A stretch of 64,000 bases of DNA from Diphasiastrum complanatum (Eukaryota > Streptophyta > Lycopodiopsida > Lycopodiales > Lycopodiaceae): NCBI GenBank assembly GCA_029204225.1, contig CM055107.1:3662706-3726705 (forward strand), given 5' to 3'. A model generated the notes under the pieces. The model did not search any database, was not told where the DNA came from, and saw only the letters and a list, made by a program, of their open reading frames with translations. Below, in pieces: positions 12,150-22,520 of the stretch. A program made the position numbers and the translations under genes. Position 1 is the stretch's first letter; the number at the start of each line of letters is the position of its first letter.

Positions 12150-13031
12150 CTACACCAGCAACTCATTTGATGAATCTCTTGCAATGTCATATTGCAAGAG
12201 TGTAAGCCCGGACTCTATCACAGGATCACTGATAGAAGCCCGTCTGTCTTTGAGATCCAGGCAATCTAGAACTCTAAAATTAATACTAAAATCAAGTTCA
12301 TCTAGTCTAAAACAAAAAGGAGTACCAATTGTATCTATAGCATCCAATATGTCTTTCTCAAATTTAAGATAATCATCCGAATCTATATATGTATAAAAAT
12401 TGGGAGGAGGAGGAGGTGGTGGATGTGTAGTATCTACAACAATTATAGGAGTATCCAAAACAGAGGTAGCTATATTTACAGCATTATCTACAATGGATTC
12501 TGGGATAGGCTTCACTGAATCTGAAGGGTTAGGCTTCGCTTTCTTAGGAGCACACTTGGGGGTTGTCTGCTTCCTAGGACGCTTCGTAGGAAGATTAGTC
12601 CTATCTACAGGAGTTGGTCTAGGAGTAGCAGGCTGAGATACATGTAACCTACAGTACCTATCCCTCATTCTCATCAGAAGCTGAGAATCCTTGGGCATTA
12701 TGGTAACCCTCTTGGTATGGATGGCAAGCAAAAAAGAATCCTCAAAAAAAAGGCAAATATAATCTTCAGCAGCCTCCTGAAGGCACTGAAGAGCACTCGG
12801 TGTGAATCTAACGTGTTGTCTGAGATCATTTCTTGTTATGTTCCAGACAGCACGATAGAATGGAGCTCTTGGGATCAACAGAGTTGTTGACCTCTGATAC
12901 TTGCGTATCTTATAGAGCCACTTGCTGCGGTTGTGCGTTCTAGGTCTAACAGGTGGTGTGATGGCAACCGCAGGAGATGAGGATGAGCCAAGAGAGAAGA
13001 AGTCCCTCCTTGTCTGCATTCTCCTATCCAT
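12150..13031 (-). CDS. Transposon gene B: histone H3-fold protein with long C-terminal extension
   Basis: An intact 293-residue frame. Residues 38-128 follow the histone H3 fold in order: KIRKYQRSTTLLI (alpha-N), PFYRAVWNI (alpha-1), RFTPSALQCLQEAAEDYI (alpha-2) and HTKRVTIMPKDSQLLMRMR (alpha-3). Blocks IRKYQ, LQEAAE and KRVTIMPKD match canonical H3. The N-terminal tail (about 37 residues) lacks the modifiable ARTKQT and ARKS motifs. Loop 1 is one residue longer than in H3, a mild CENH3-like trait, but the KRVTIMPKD block is H3-like, not CENH3-like. Residues 129-293 are an extension absent from normal H3: a basic putative nuclear signal (KRPRKQTTPKCAPKKAKP, 149-166), a run of seven prolines (204-210) and an acidic segment (216-265). 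The start ATG has good context (CCCATGG). It diverges from gene C across the G-box promoter. Nuclear, DNA-bound action is inferred. Confidence 0.88.
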   Translation of the reverse strand: MDRRMQTRRDFFSLGSSSSPAVAITPPVRPRTHNRSKWLYKIRKYQRSTTLLIPRAPFYRAVWNITRNDLRQHVRFTPSALQCLQEAAEDYICLFFEDSFLLAIHTKRVTIMPKDSQLLMRMRDRYCRLHVSQPATPRPTPVDRTNLPTKRPRKQTTPKCAPKKAKPNPSDSVKPIPESIVDNAVNIATSVLDTPIIVVDTTHPPPPPPPNFYTYIDSDDYLKFEKDILDAIDTIGTPFCFRLDELDFSINFRVLDCLDLKDRRASISDPVIESGLTLLQYDIARDSSNELLV

Positions 13032-13347
13032 GGGCGTGAACTATGTGATAGCGGACTTGTGCGTGAAGGTTAGGATGAGAAGGGAGGGATGATAAAGAAC
13101 TCGCAGAGGACCGCTATGTACGGACACAATGTATGGTATATCGGACCTATGCGAGCTGAATATCAGAGAGAACGATTAGATTTGAGGAAAGACGCACAAG
13201 CGTGATATGGGGTGACACGTAGGCAGACGTATCAGACCTGTGCGCATGGAAGGCAGTAGGAGGAATTTCAATTGTGAAGGGTGCACACAAATGCGAAAAA
13301 AAAGTGAAAAAAAATTCATCAAATTTGTGATTTTATATCGGGGTTCG

Positions 13348-13624
13348 CACGTGTGAAAGAACGTCCTGTCACGCGTGTGGGAGTTGTACGGACAAATGCG
13401 AGAGTGACATGTGTCACCCTGTCACATTACACGTGTGGAATTTGTACGATCGAATGCGAGAGCGACACGTGTTTATGAGCAATCGAATAAACACGTGACA
13501 TGTGTCCAGGTGTCATTTCACACGTGTGCAGGTGTCATCTCACACGTGTCTGCGCTGTTGTCCAATTGAAAGTAGACACGTGTCCTAAGTCCATTGACCA
13601 CACGTGCAAAAATTTAGTATAAAT
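13348..13624. promoter_or_regulatory. Divergent promoter with eight G-boxes and a TATA box
   Basis: CACGTG occurs at 13348, 13430, 13466, 13492, 13521, 13543, 13577 and 13601, against an expectation well below one in this length. The core is the binding site of plant bHLH and bZIP factors. TATAAAT at 13618-13624 lies just beyond the last box, correctly placed for transcription rightward into gene C (ATG 13850). The leftward gene B starts at 13031. A degenerate 58-bp tandem repeat (about 13373-13490, sharing TTGTACG and AATGCGAGAG) carries some of the boxes. Confidence 0.75.
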
Positions 13625-13849
13625 GGCACAAAAACCAAATAATTTTTTACCTTTTCCGTTCTTGAAATTCGCGACATATCGTTTTTGTGCACGCTCATTG
13701 CTGTCTGTTTGCTTGCAACTATACCTACTCGTGCACAAGTGCAATATTCTGTATCTGTTTGCCGTACATATCCATCTTCTGCGCCATTTTGATAGTTAGT
13801 TTTGGTTCAGTTCTCCCGCACGCACAAGTGTGATATTCACGTTACTGCC

Positions 13850-15361
13850 ATGGCCTCTTCCTCATCATCCTCACGAGAATCAGGCTTGAATTCATTTTTG
13901 AGTGAATTTGGGATTACTGAAAACCTAGACTACTTCCACAGTCTATTCAGGCCATATCTACATGTTTTCAGGACTGCACATCCAAATTCTGACATATTTT
14001 ATGAACATTATGTCTGATTCAGAGATATAATTAGAAAGCATGTTTTCTCCATAGGTCCACTCCAGTAAATGCATTGTACTGATCTTGTTCGTTTCTTCCC
14101 AGCTTTTAGACATAGACTGGATAGAATGTTCACCAAATTGTTTGATCTTTTCAAAAGTAGTTCTATGTGTCCGTATTGCAACAAGAAATGTCGATTGGTT
14201 GAATATCAGAGTGGTTTCATACTTTTTCTGTTAGTTCAGATCCCAAATGATGATGAAGTTCCTATTGCTGACCCTTCTTTTGCACCCTCCTCTGTTTAGT
14301 CAGCCATTAAGGATATCAGTCACTTTCTTATACTCTTGATAAAGAAAGTGACTTCATTGATGTAAATACTGATGTTCTGCGGGATTCTTTCATTGGCCAA
14401 AATACATCTGATGATGAATCCAAATCTATGGAGGATTTGAAATGTCTTTTCAATTTTTCTATATACTATATTAATGACGATGTATATTTTACTACTGCTG
14501 ATTTATGTAAATTTTTTTACTATCGTGAGGACGAGGTTCTATGTTTATTATCCGGCACAATTTCCAAATTCTCCGACTTTTAGATTTTGAGACAGATGAC
14601 CTTGTTGCTAGTATTGATTTTGATGATGAGGAGGGTCTTATGACCGGTGAAAAATGCCTGAATAAGACTTTATCAAATATAGTTGAGAATGGGAGAGGCA
14701 GACCATCCGATGAAGAATTCACGGCATTTCAATCCTAGATGGGCTTCCCTCGTCCATCATTAATGCACTTCACTAATGATTCCACTTCAGTACGTGGTCA
14801 TTATATTGATCATCCTGATCTGGTTGCTGCTGATGATGAAGAATGTGTAAGTATTTAATCTTCCTTGCATTTGAATATTTTCAATCACTGAATGTGTTTT
14901 TGCTAACATATTTCCTATTGTAGGATGCTCTCATAATAGATGATTTTGCTGCGAGACGAGGTGGTTTCAGACAACACGCATCCTCGTTCCAGAGGGACAG
15001 TGGACTGGGCCACTATCTTAGGCATGTCTTGAAGAATGAGATCTGTATTGCTCATTCCAAGCTGAGCCCAGTCGGGGAGAGTCTTATAATGGCAGTTAAA
15101 GCTTTATCATTTTATCTAGGAGGACATAAATTTGTTAAGACAAATAAGATCATTTTTGTCAAAAGATCTTATGTGTTGAACATTTTAGGCTTTACTGATG
15201 GGAATGTTCCTTTAAGGAGCTCCCATTATTTATTGCATTCCACTTATATTGAGCTTAGTGGAAATAAGGATAATGCACATCTATTAGATGCATACGCTAG
15301 CAGAGAATTTCTTCATGACAATACTACCATAGAATCTGATACAAGATCTGATGATGAATAG
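13850..15361 (+). pseudogene. Transposon gene C: acidic protein of unknown function, decayed
   Basis: Starts MASSSSSSRESGLNSFLSEF. The same frame continues to about 14325 through stops at 14015 (TGA), 14066 (TAA) and 14297 (TAG) and includes a CPYCNKKC cysteine pair (possible zinc site). After a frameshift near 14329 it continues as DKESDFIDVNTDVL, then shifts again near 14580 into an Asp/Glu-rich part with a TAG at 14736. A clean intron lies at 14848-14923 (TGT/GTAAGT ... TTGTAG), keeping the frame into DALIIDDFAARRGG and a final exon ending at 15361 with a Ser/Asp-rich tail. I do not recognise the family. Length would be about 500 residues. Real splice sites plus coherent translation across breaks show it was a gene; acidity and G-box promoter may hint at a chromatin or regulatory role (inference). 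Confidence 0.6.
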
Positions 15362-15481
15362 TTGACACTTTGTATTTTGGTATAATACAATCAATACATT
15401 TACATTGGGTATTTCTCCTCTCTTGTTCAATGAATTTGCAAAGCAATTTTAAACATGTCATGATGATCTTCTACTCAGCAA

Positions 15482-18132
15482 TCATCTAATTTTCTCTTCC
15501 TGTATGAACTTGCATGCTTTTCTAAACTTGTTGTTTTGTGTGGACTTTGTTATATGTCGAATCTGAACTCTGCAGTAGAACCACTGAAACAATTGACAAA
15601 TGTAGTTTCGTTTTTCATTGGTTCCTCCATGTTGTGTATTTCTATGAAATGATGCTCGTGCTTGCCAGTGTGACTTCTCCATCCCTTGTGATGACCATAC
15701 ACTCAAGCTTCCATATGTATTTGCAAAAAATGTTGTATGATCTCTTAGTATGTGCTGCATATGTCAAAATCGTAATGTTAGTCTTATGTTTGGATCTAAA
15801 TATATATGAAAATTTGAAAGCATTTTGAAAATTTTATACTAACCATGTAATGAGTGATGTGATCTTCTCCCCATGATTTTGATATTGCATTAACAAACTC
15901 GACACAAGTCCTTTGGACAGCTTTCTTATCAATATCAGAGTATTTTTCTTTTCTTAAAATAGCAATCATACTATCAAGCTTTTTCCATACAACAACTTTT
16001 AGTACTCTGGTTTTGTCGTCTTTCTCGAAGTCCTGAGTGGCAGCAATAATATCTGTCCAGACTGAGTGTTGAATATTAGAAGCCTTACCAGTATGATTTG
16101 ATAGAAAACGACGTGCTTTTGCTCCTCCTATGCTTGGCTTAGTTGGCATGTTCCCATTCTATCTTGAAAGCTTTTCATCTTTTTGAATTTTGATATGTCC
16201 TTTATGGAGTCTAGCTTTTGATAAAACATCTTCTAATCGAGAGATAGTTTCCTTTGCTAATGATGTTGGCTTAGTATTCCAAGCAAAAACTATATGAAGA
16301 TAAATGATCTTTTCTATTAATCTAACTTCTGCATGAAGAGTGCAAACATGCACATTTTTTAAGGGGGTAGGCAGCACAGGCTTCCAGTTTGGATCTGCAT
16401 ATTCTCTAGTAATTCCTGTACTCCTAATTACATCTTTTGCCATTTTCATGTAGTACAAACAAGGGTGTTTTGATGTAGCACCGTGAGAGACATTATACAT
16501 ACATTTCAATGTTTTCAAATCATCTACTAAGTGCCATTTAACATTGAAGTCTCCAACTCTTGGAACGTTGAGAAGTCCTCCATCCATATGGTCCTTGATG
16601 ATCCTAGGATAAGATGTCCTTGAGAATATCCATGATAATATATCATGATCCTCTTTCAGCACCTGTCCAAAGAATTAATTAGACTTAGTTTACAATGTAT
16701 TAACACTATTCAATAAATGTAATGTAATAATGAGGCTAATGACCTGAAACGCTGCCAACCACCATATATCATTTTCTGACTGGACATTGAATTTGAAATC
16801 TTCTTGGTTCTCTGTTTGTGATAGAGCGCCATTCATGAGAGTTATACTAACCCTTTCCATCTTCTGTCCTTTCACAATTTCTGACTCATCTAACTTAAGT
16901 ACTATGATTATTTTGCCATTCACCTTTTCATAGGTTATATCATAGAATGTGACGATGTATCTCAGCAAGTAATTTAGATCAACAAATAAATTGTTTGATG
17001 AATTATAGGATATCGATCTTCCATCAGTTTCATACACCTCCTCAATATGAAATGGAGTTCTAGTGATCTTATGCATACCTATGTTTAATGTATCCCTCTC
17101 TTTCTTCAAGTGATATGTCCTAGGGATTGGGACTTTTCTAATTTGAACTTGCTTAAAAGCTTCTCTAATTAGTTTAAATATTGTTGTATATGCTTCCCTA
17201 CTAATACCTGCAAAATCACAAGCACCCTGAACTATAGTCTTATCTAAAATATTTTGAATGTCCACCATCAAAGACTCTGCTATTTTACACTTTACATTTG
17301 AAATCCTATTGTTCATCATGATATGCTCAGTGGATTTGCAAGTCAATATTGTGCCCAATGACATTCCTAGTGAAGCATTGTCTTTAATATTCCGAGGAGC
17401 TACTAATGCAGATCTGCAAAAAAAATAGATAGTTAACAGAATATCACCATAGCTGAAATTAAATCCAAATGTCATTGAAAAACTTACAAAATTCAAAATA
17501 TGCTTACTTGAATGCACGGATCCTTCTATTTCGATAACCTTTTTTTGAAAGCGTTTGAATATCCTTGCAACTTTGTTGCTTTCGCTTCTTACTTTTAGCC
17601 TTCTTCTTTACCAAATCCACATCCTTCAATAATTGTAAGTTTTTAATACGAATAGACTATAAGACTGATTGCATTTGCTCTAGTTCTGATTTGATATTGA
17701 TTGTTATCTTCTGTAATGATTCATTTTTTTTTTAAGTTGTTCATTTTCTTCTAACGTCTTTTGGAGATGACAATCTCTATTCTGACAATAAGAGGATATC
17801 CGAACTAACTCACCTTCTAAAAAGTGAACTTTATTCATATAAAGTTGTTTTCCATGGTTTTGCAATCTTTCATAATATCCTAGTAATCCATTGTGCCCAT
17901 TGCATATCCATGTAACTAAATGAGTTATTGAAGAGAATGTGGGATGTGTCCAAGTGCTTGGATCTTGTGGATATAATGTTCCATCTGTCCACAAATTCAC
18001 GTTTTTCTTTCCTTCTGCCCTGTAACGAGAACGATCTTCAACAGATATTTGAACTCCTTTGCCTCCTCTTCGCTGCAAAGGTGCCAAATCAATAGGGATA
18101 TCCACATGTAGATGATATAATGTCATTATCAA
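15482..18132 (-). pseudogene. Transposon gene D: transposase-like, four exons, inactivated
   Basis: Four exons join in phase: 18132-17508, 17413-16744, 16662-15844 and 15754-15482, all with GT-AG boundaries, giving about 795 residues. Exon 1 has a coiled coil (LQKTLEENEQLKKK) and a basic region (KKKAKSKKRKQQ). Exon 2 has IVLKLDESEIVKGQKMERVS; exon 3 has WHLVDDLKTLKCMYNVSHGA followed by TSKHPCLYY; exon 4 has HILRDHTTFFANTYG and WSSQGMEKSHWQAR. The order D...DLK...GATxxxxC...QGxEK matches, from memory of motif layout, large RNase H-fold proteins in uncharacterised eukaryotic DNA transposons; Asp, Asp and Glu are candidate DDE residues. It is dead: a frameshift in a ten-A run near 17735, a TAG near 17660 and a TAG at 16159-16161. 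Being the only enzyme-like gene, it is the likely transposase of the element. Confidence 0.72.
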
Positions 18133-18615
18133 AAAAATAATAGAGTAATCAATTGCATCAAAGTACTACGACCAGATTCTATGAAGCAGAACAAAATACT
18201 CATCTTTGATTATATTATATACTATGTATGATCAATCCAATCTCCATGCTTGTATGCTTGATTCAAATTTGGAAATTCCGCTCATTTTTTCATTCCAATA
18301 GGTAGTTGGCGCTCATATTTCCATTCTCATGGAAGGAATGCATATGTAAACATTTTGCAATTTCTCCTGATTCGAATTTGGGGATGGCGGTCATATTCTA
18401 GATCCAGTGAAAATATTGCCCTTTTCGTAACCAATGGAGGGAATATTTTTGAATTTAGTCAAGTTATATTGCGAACCGTTAACAGTTCTTAACTGTGACT
18501 ATAGACGGTTAGATCATTAGGAGTTGGGGAGGCCTTGGGAGTGGTGTGGGCAAGCAAATAAACAATATTGTTTTATTTATTTTGATATTTTTGTATATCC
18601 TACATGGCATTCCTT

Positions 18616-18650
18616 AAAGGGTCTTTTTGATATTGAGAACTCCTCTAATG
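18616..18650 (-). repeat. Right terminal inverted repeat (35 bp)
   Basis: Reverse complement identical to 9359-9393 over 35 bases; the copia frame resumes at 18651. Confidence 0.97.
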
Positions 18651-19165
18651 TACATTTTCTTCAGAGACTCAAGCACACACAAAGTCAAATCCCAAGGTTT
18701 CATTTGGCTACAATTCCCTGATGGCATCACTGGATAGTTAGATGGTGTACTTTACGCACCCAAATTAACAAAGAATTTTCTGTCTATAAGCAAGATCACT
18801 AATCATGGCTATAGAGCTCTGTTTATTGCTAGCCGATGTACTATTATTGATGGAAATTTTAATGAAATCCTCTCTGCACACAGAGAAGGAAATTTGTATA
18901 TCTTGAGTCATGATTATGCACTTTCTGTGAGTAATTCTGGTGCTCATGTTTGGCATCAAAGATTAGGTCAGCTAAACATGAGGTCTATCTTGTACATGCA
19001 TCACAATAGTAGGGTCAGGACATGAGTATTAACGTTGTCCCCACAGCAAAACAGATTGTCTATGAAACGTGCTTACTAGGGAAACAACCTAGAACAAAAC
19101 TTCCAAAAGGACAAGCCAAAAGAGCGAAGTCCATTCTTTCACTAATTCACAGTGACTTTATTTAG
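18651..19165 (+). mobile_element. Copia protease-integrase, 3' part of the transposon's host
   Basis: Continues the copia frame broken at 9358: YIFFRDSSTHKVKSQGFIWL, then YAPKLTKNFLSISKITNHGY and the GAG-pre-integrase region HVWHQRLGQLNMRSILYMHH. It stops at about 19165, where another LTR begins. Close relative of the copia at 43010-44888. Confidence 0.88.
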
Positions 19166-19181
19166 AAATAGTAAGCTCAAC

Positions 19182-19531
19182 TGTGATTGTATTGTTAGTG
19201 TAGTTTACAGTTGTTATGAATTGTTTCAGTTTGGTAGGTAGGCTTTAGTTAAAAAGCCAGCCTGGGGGCTTGTCCTGAGCCGATAACGAGATTATACCTA
19301 TTTATAGGCTAAAATGCCACGTAGAGGCCAACAGTGAAATTCATGCATTTATTAGGCTTATGCCACGTGGCGTCTCCATGCTAAAGGGGACCTTTGCTTG
19401 TATATGTATCACTTTCTTTGTATTAAATATGCTTTTGCTTTGCTCCTCCATCACTCTGTTACTTGTGGATGTTGTTTATGATTTTGATGGTTGGCAACCA
19501 CTAGATCAGAATTTTCGCATAGAATGTTAAC
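19182..19531 (+). repeat. Copia LTR with adjacent tRNA-Met priming site
   Basis: The end is fixed by the priming site TGGTATCAGAGCC at 19533-19545, complementary to initiator tRNA-Met. The start is less sure. A minus-strand copy of its last about 100 bases lies at 45638-45745. Confidence 0.75.
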
Positions 19532-21000
19532 TTGGTATCAGAGCCTTTAGGTTGTGGAGGAACGTACACGATCGAAGCTCTTGGAAGAGTGATTCCATCG
19601 ACGGTAGCATCAAAATCGGGCAACGATAAGGACGTCGTACGGGGTATAGGATGGTCCGGGGTGATCAGAGATGCAAAGCCCTTCGATTCAGTGCATACAA
19701 AATTGATTCGTAGAATCCAAATTAAAGAAATTTCATAGCAGGCAGGCTATGAGGCAGTAGTTGACAAAAAAGAGCTCATAACGATATCAATTCTCAATGA
19801 ATTGTGGAGTAGTTTGTTGCAAACAAGAATTGGGACAGGTCGCTGGGACAACCGGGGTAGCTGGGGTGATTTGATTTCAGAAATCGAATGAAAAGCGGTT
19901 TTGAGATCGTGCAACAAAACTGGTGTTTTGTTAGCTGGGGTTTACAGTAAAAAAGTGACGGATTTTTGGCTGTAGGAGATCAATTTTGGATATGTAAAAC
20001 CCTGGTGAGGTAGAAAGAGTGCCAAAAGGCATGCTCAGAAGAGGTGAAGGCATGACTTGCAGTCTTCTGAGGAAACTATATTCATGGACAACTAGGGTTT
20101 AAAGATAGAAAATCTCTGATATTCCTCTATAGGAGATGATTTTCTGATTTGTGAAGCTATAGAGAATAGCGCCGGTGCAAGCCGACCCTGCCTGCAGCTA
20201 GCCGTGGAAGGCCGTGGAAGGCTTGAAGAGTAGGATCAGACTGAGAACGCGCATGTTTGTACTCTGATCCAACTCTCCATAACAAAAAACAACAAGAGAA
20301 TACATGTGAGGAGATGTGGATGAGATGGGCACAGGAAGTCAGGGCGCAACATTGACATGCACTACCAGATTAAGAGGTTGTTGGCAAGCAGGTTTCAAAC
20401 AGGGCATAGACGACCCCACCCCACAGATGGATGGTGCAATCACCATTTGTAGGCAACAGTTGGTAGGCCAGGCACTCCATAGTTGGTATGCCAAGCACTC
20501 CACAGTAGTCGGCTGGTTTATACGAAACGACAAATGTCATGACTCATCTCTTTTTGAAAAAGAAATTTCAATTGCTCAAGATGAGTGAAGCTAAGGAACT
20601 TCAATCAGTGATCATCTAAATCAAACAGCTACTTAATTAGCTAGTTGTAGTAGGTTTGCTAGTATCGGATGAAGATGCCACCATGCCGCTTCTCACCAAT
20701 CTTCCTCCCTCTTATGACAGTGTAGTATTGCCCTTGAGCAATACTCCTAGGCTATCTCTCTAGAAGCTGACAACAAATTTTTGCAGGAAGAAGTAAAAAG
20801 GAAAAATTTATCCTCCTCGCACAACAAGACGGTTGCCTTGTATTCGAACAAGCAACATTTCAAGAAGAAGAATTCTAATGACAGGAAGACAAAGGCTAAG
20901 CAAACTAATTTGAACCAACAACAATAGCACGATCAACAACAACAGAAGGTCCAAGACCAAACTCTTCAAACTTTGAACTCTTTGGAAATTTACAGCAACC
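19532..21000 (+). mobile_element. Decayed copia leader and gag
   Basis: Downstream of the LTR and priming site the plus strand has a frame to 19738. A gag remnant at about 20316-20995 resembles the one at 8685 (SISDHLNQT, LALEQYS, ALYSNKQHFKKKNSNDRKTK) and has several stops. It ends against the minus-strand element at about 21000. Confidence 0.65.
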
Positions 21001-22520
21001 GAACAATAAATGTGAGTGATGACCATTTGCTTGCTTGTCTCCTCCAACTTTGTCCTTTCTTGATATGTCTCCACCATAAAACTCCATGAATGAGCCTCCA
21101 TCTCCATCTTGCCACAAGATATCATCAACACTTGATGAATTGGCCATGAATGAGTGACATAATGAACCTCCAATAGCTTCATTTCCATCAGCAAAACCAG
21201 CCAAGAATGCTAGTACAACTCCAACAATAAGATATTGCAAGACAATGTAGCTAGTTTGTCCATATCTTGACAATTTGCATACATCCACATGAAATAGCTC
21301 AAACATGAGATAGAACAAGTAAAGTAAACTTGAACAATACTTCCTTGCTGCTCTTTTGAACTTACTTGGTCCAATAAGCTGCAAAAATAGATCCATAACA
21401 TAACTTCCAAATAACCTTCCTTTGATGCTCTTGACTAGCTCCAAATTGCCACCTTTCCTTTTGTTTGTTGAAGCCCTTTGAAACCAACCTCTTGATCATC
21501 AACTTGACCATCAAAGTCATTGAACAGAATTTGTTTTCCAGATCCATTACTTGATTTTCCAGTATGAAAACCATGAGAACCAATATCCACTTGCATAGCA
21601 TCATCTACACAAGAAAATTCTCCAAAACATGTGAGTAAAGCAAAATGAGTCGCTTCCACTTGCTTACCTTTCTCTTGATCATCAAAGATATCAAAGATAT
21701 GAATATCTTCAGACCTGGACCTCTGGAAATGCTCCCTCTCAAACATATGATCAAGATCCAACAAGATCTCATCAATGCTTGATCTCGAATTTCCACAAAG
21801 GTTAGTGAAAACAATGTCACCAATGTCACCATCATAAATCAAAAGATAGATTCCAAACTTTCCATCCAACATGAAGTAGAGTAGGTGAAGATGAGTATCA
21901 AACCTAATAAATCCAGCCTTCTGGAGTCCATAAAATCCCTCAATAAGCTCACCAATGAGATCTCCCTTGCCTTGAAGAAATTGTCTTTTGATTTGCTCCA
22001 TGTAGTCTTCTCCAACCAACCTTTTGCCATCTTGAGTGATCAATTCGCAATCATAGAGTCCTTTGAGTTGATGAAGAGATGTGAGATCCATGCCTTGGAT
22101 CCTCCCAAGAACCAATCTTCCATTGCTCTTTCCTTCATAAGACTCCCTCTTAATGATTGCATCATAAGAAGTATAAATCTCAAAAACATTAGAAGCCATG
22201 AGAAAAATGATTAGTACCTTCAACATAAGGATGATTGAAGTACTCTCTTTTTTCAAACAAAAACATCTACTCAATGTTTTAGGTAATAACTCATATGATA
22301 ATGATTCTTCCTCACTATCATTCACAATGACATCATTCAAAGTACATCCTACTTTGAACTCTTCACATACTTCTCTTCTTCTTGACTTGTGACTATCTTC
22401 CTTGCCAAGTCTCTTGATAGAACCATTTGATCTACTCTCTTTATGAAGACATGTGACACCACTTGCTGGAAAAATGACTTTCTTGGAATCATAACAAAAG
22501 AATGTAGAAGAACCACCTCC
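21001..22520 (-). mobile_element. Unknown frame replacing pol in a copia-like element
   Basis: In the same frame as the gag-protease at 22521-23738 and separated from it by one TAA, about 360 codons are open to 21435. The product (VFEIYTSYDAIIKRESYEGK, LVLGRIQGMDLTSLHQLKG and so on) has no integrase, RT or RNase H motif and I do not recognise it. Near its end, DDQEKGKQVEATHFALL and EFSCVDDAMQ resemble the integrase-RT linker of the plus copia at 52110-52210 (DKGKQVEG, SCVEDAL). So a central pol segment appears replaced or deleted. From 21435 to 21001 frames are broken. Confidence 0.55.

Larger units (their letters stand above)
9359..18650. mobile_element. 9.29-kb DNA transposon with 35-bp TIRs, encoding an H3-like histone
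   Basis: Positions 9359-9393 and 18616-18650 are perfect 35-base inverted repeats (ends CATTAGAGGAG... and ...CTCCTCTAATG). They interrupt one copia reading frame: left flank ends GAATCAAAG, right flank starts TACATTTTC. Aligning the flanks with a second copia copy joined at 43334/43335 (GAAG then TACATT, gapless for about 50 bases left and 45 right) gives the empty site and shows no target-site duplication. Inside are four genes in alternating orientation: A (+), B (-, H3-like), C (+) and D (-, transposase-like), so A/B and C/D converge and B/C diverge. I know of no named plant superfamily with this content. The limits rest on direct sequence evidence; that it moved as a unit is inferred from TIRs, empty site and gene D. 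Confidence 0.9.

Noticed and set aside
12150-13031. Gene B as a centromeric CENH3
   Set aside because: Loop 1 is only one residue longer than H3, the KRVTIMPKD block is H3-like, and the gene lies inside a transposon. A diverged H3 relative fits better.
9361-18648. A TA target-site duplication for the transposon (TA at the edge of GAGGAG...CTCCTC)
   Set aside because: The empty site at 43334/43335 has no CATTA; the outer CATTA/TAATG belong to the element, so the TA match is part of the TIR.
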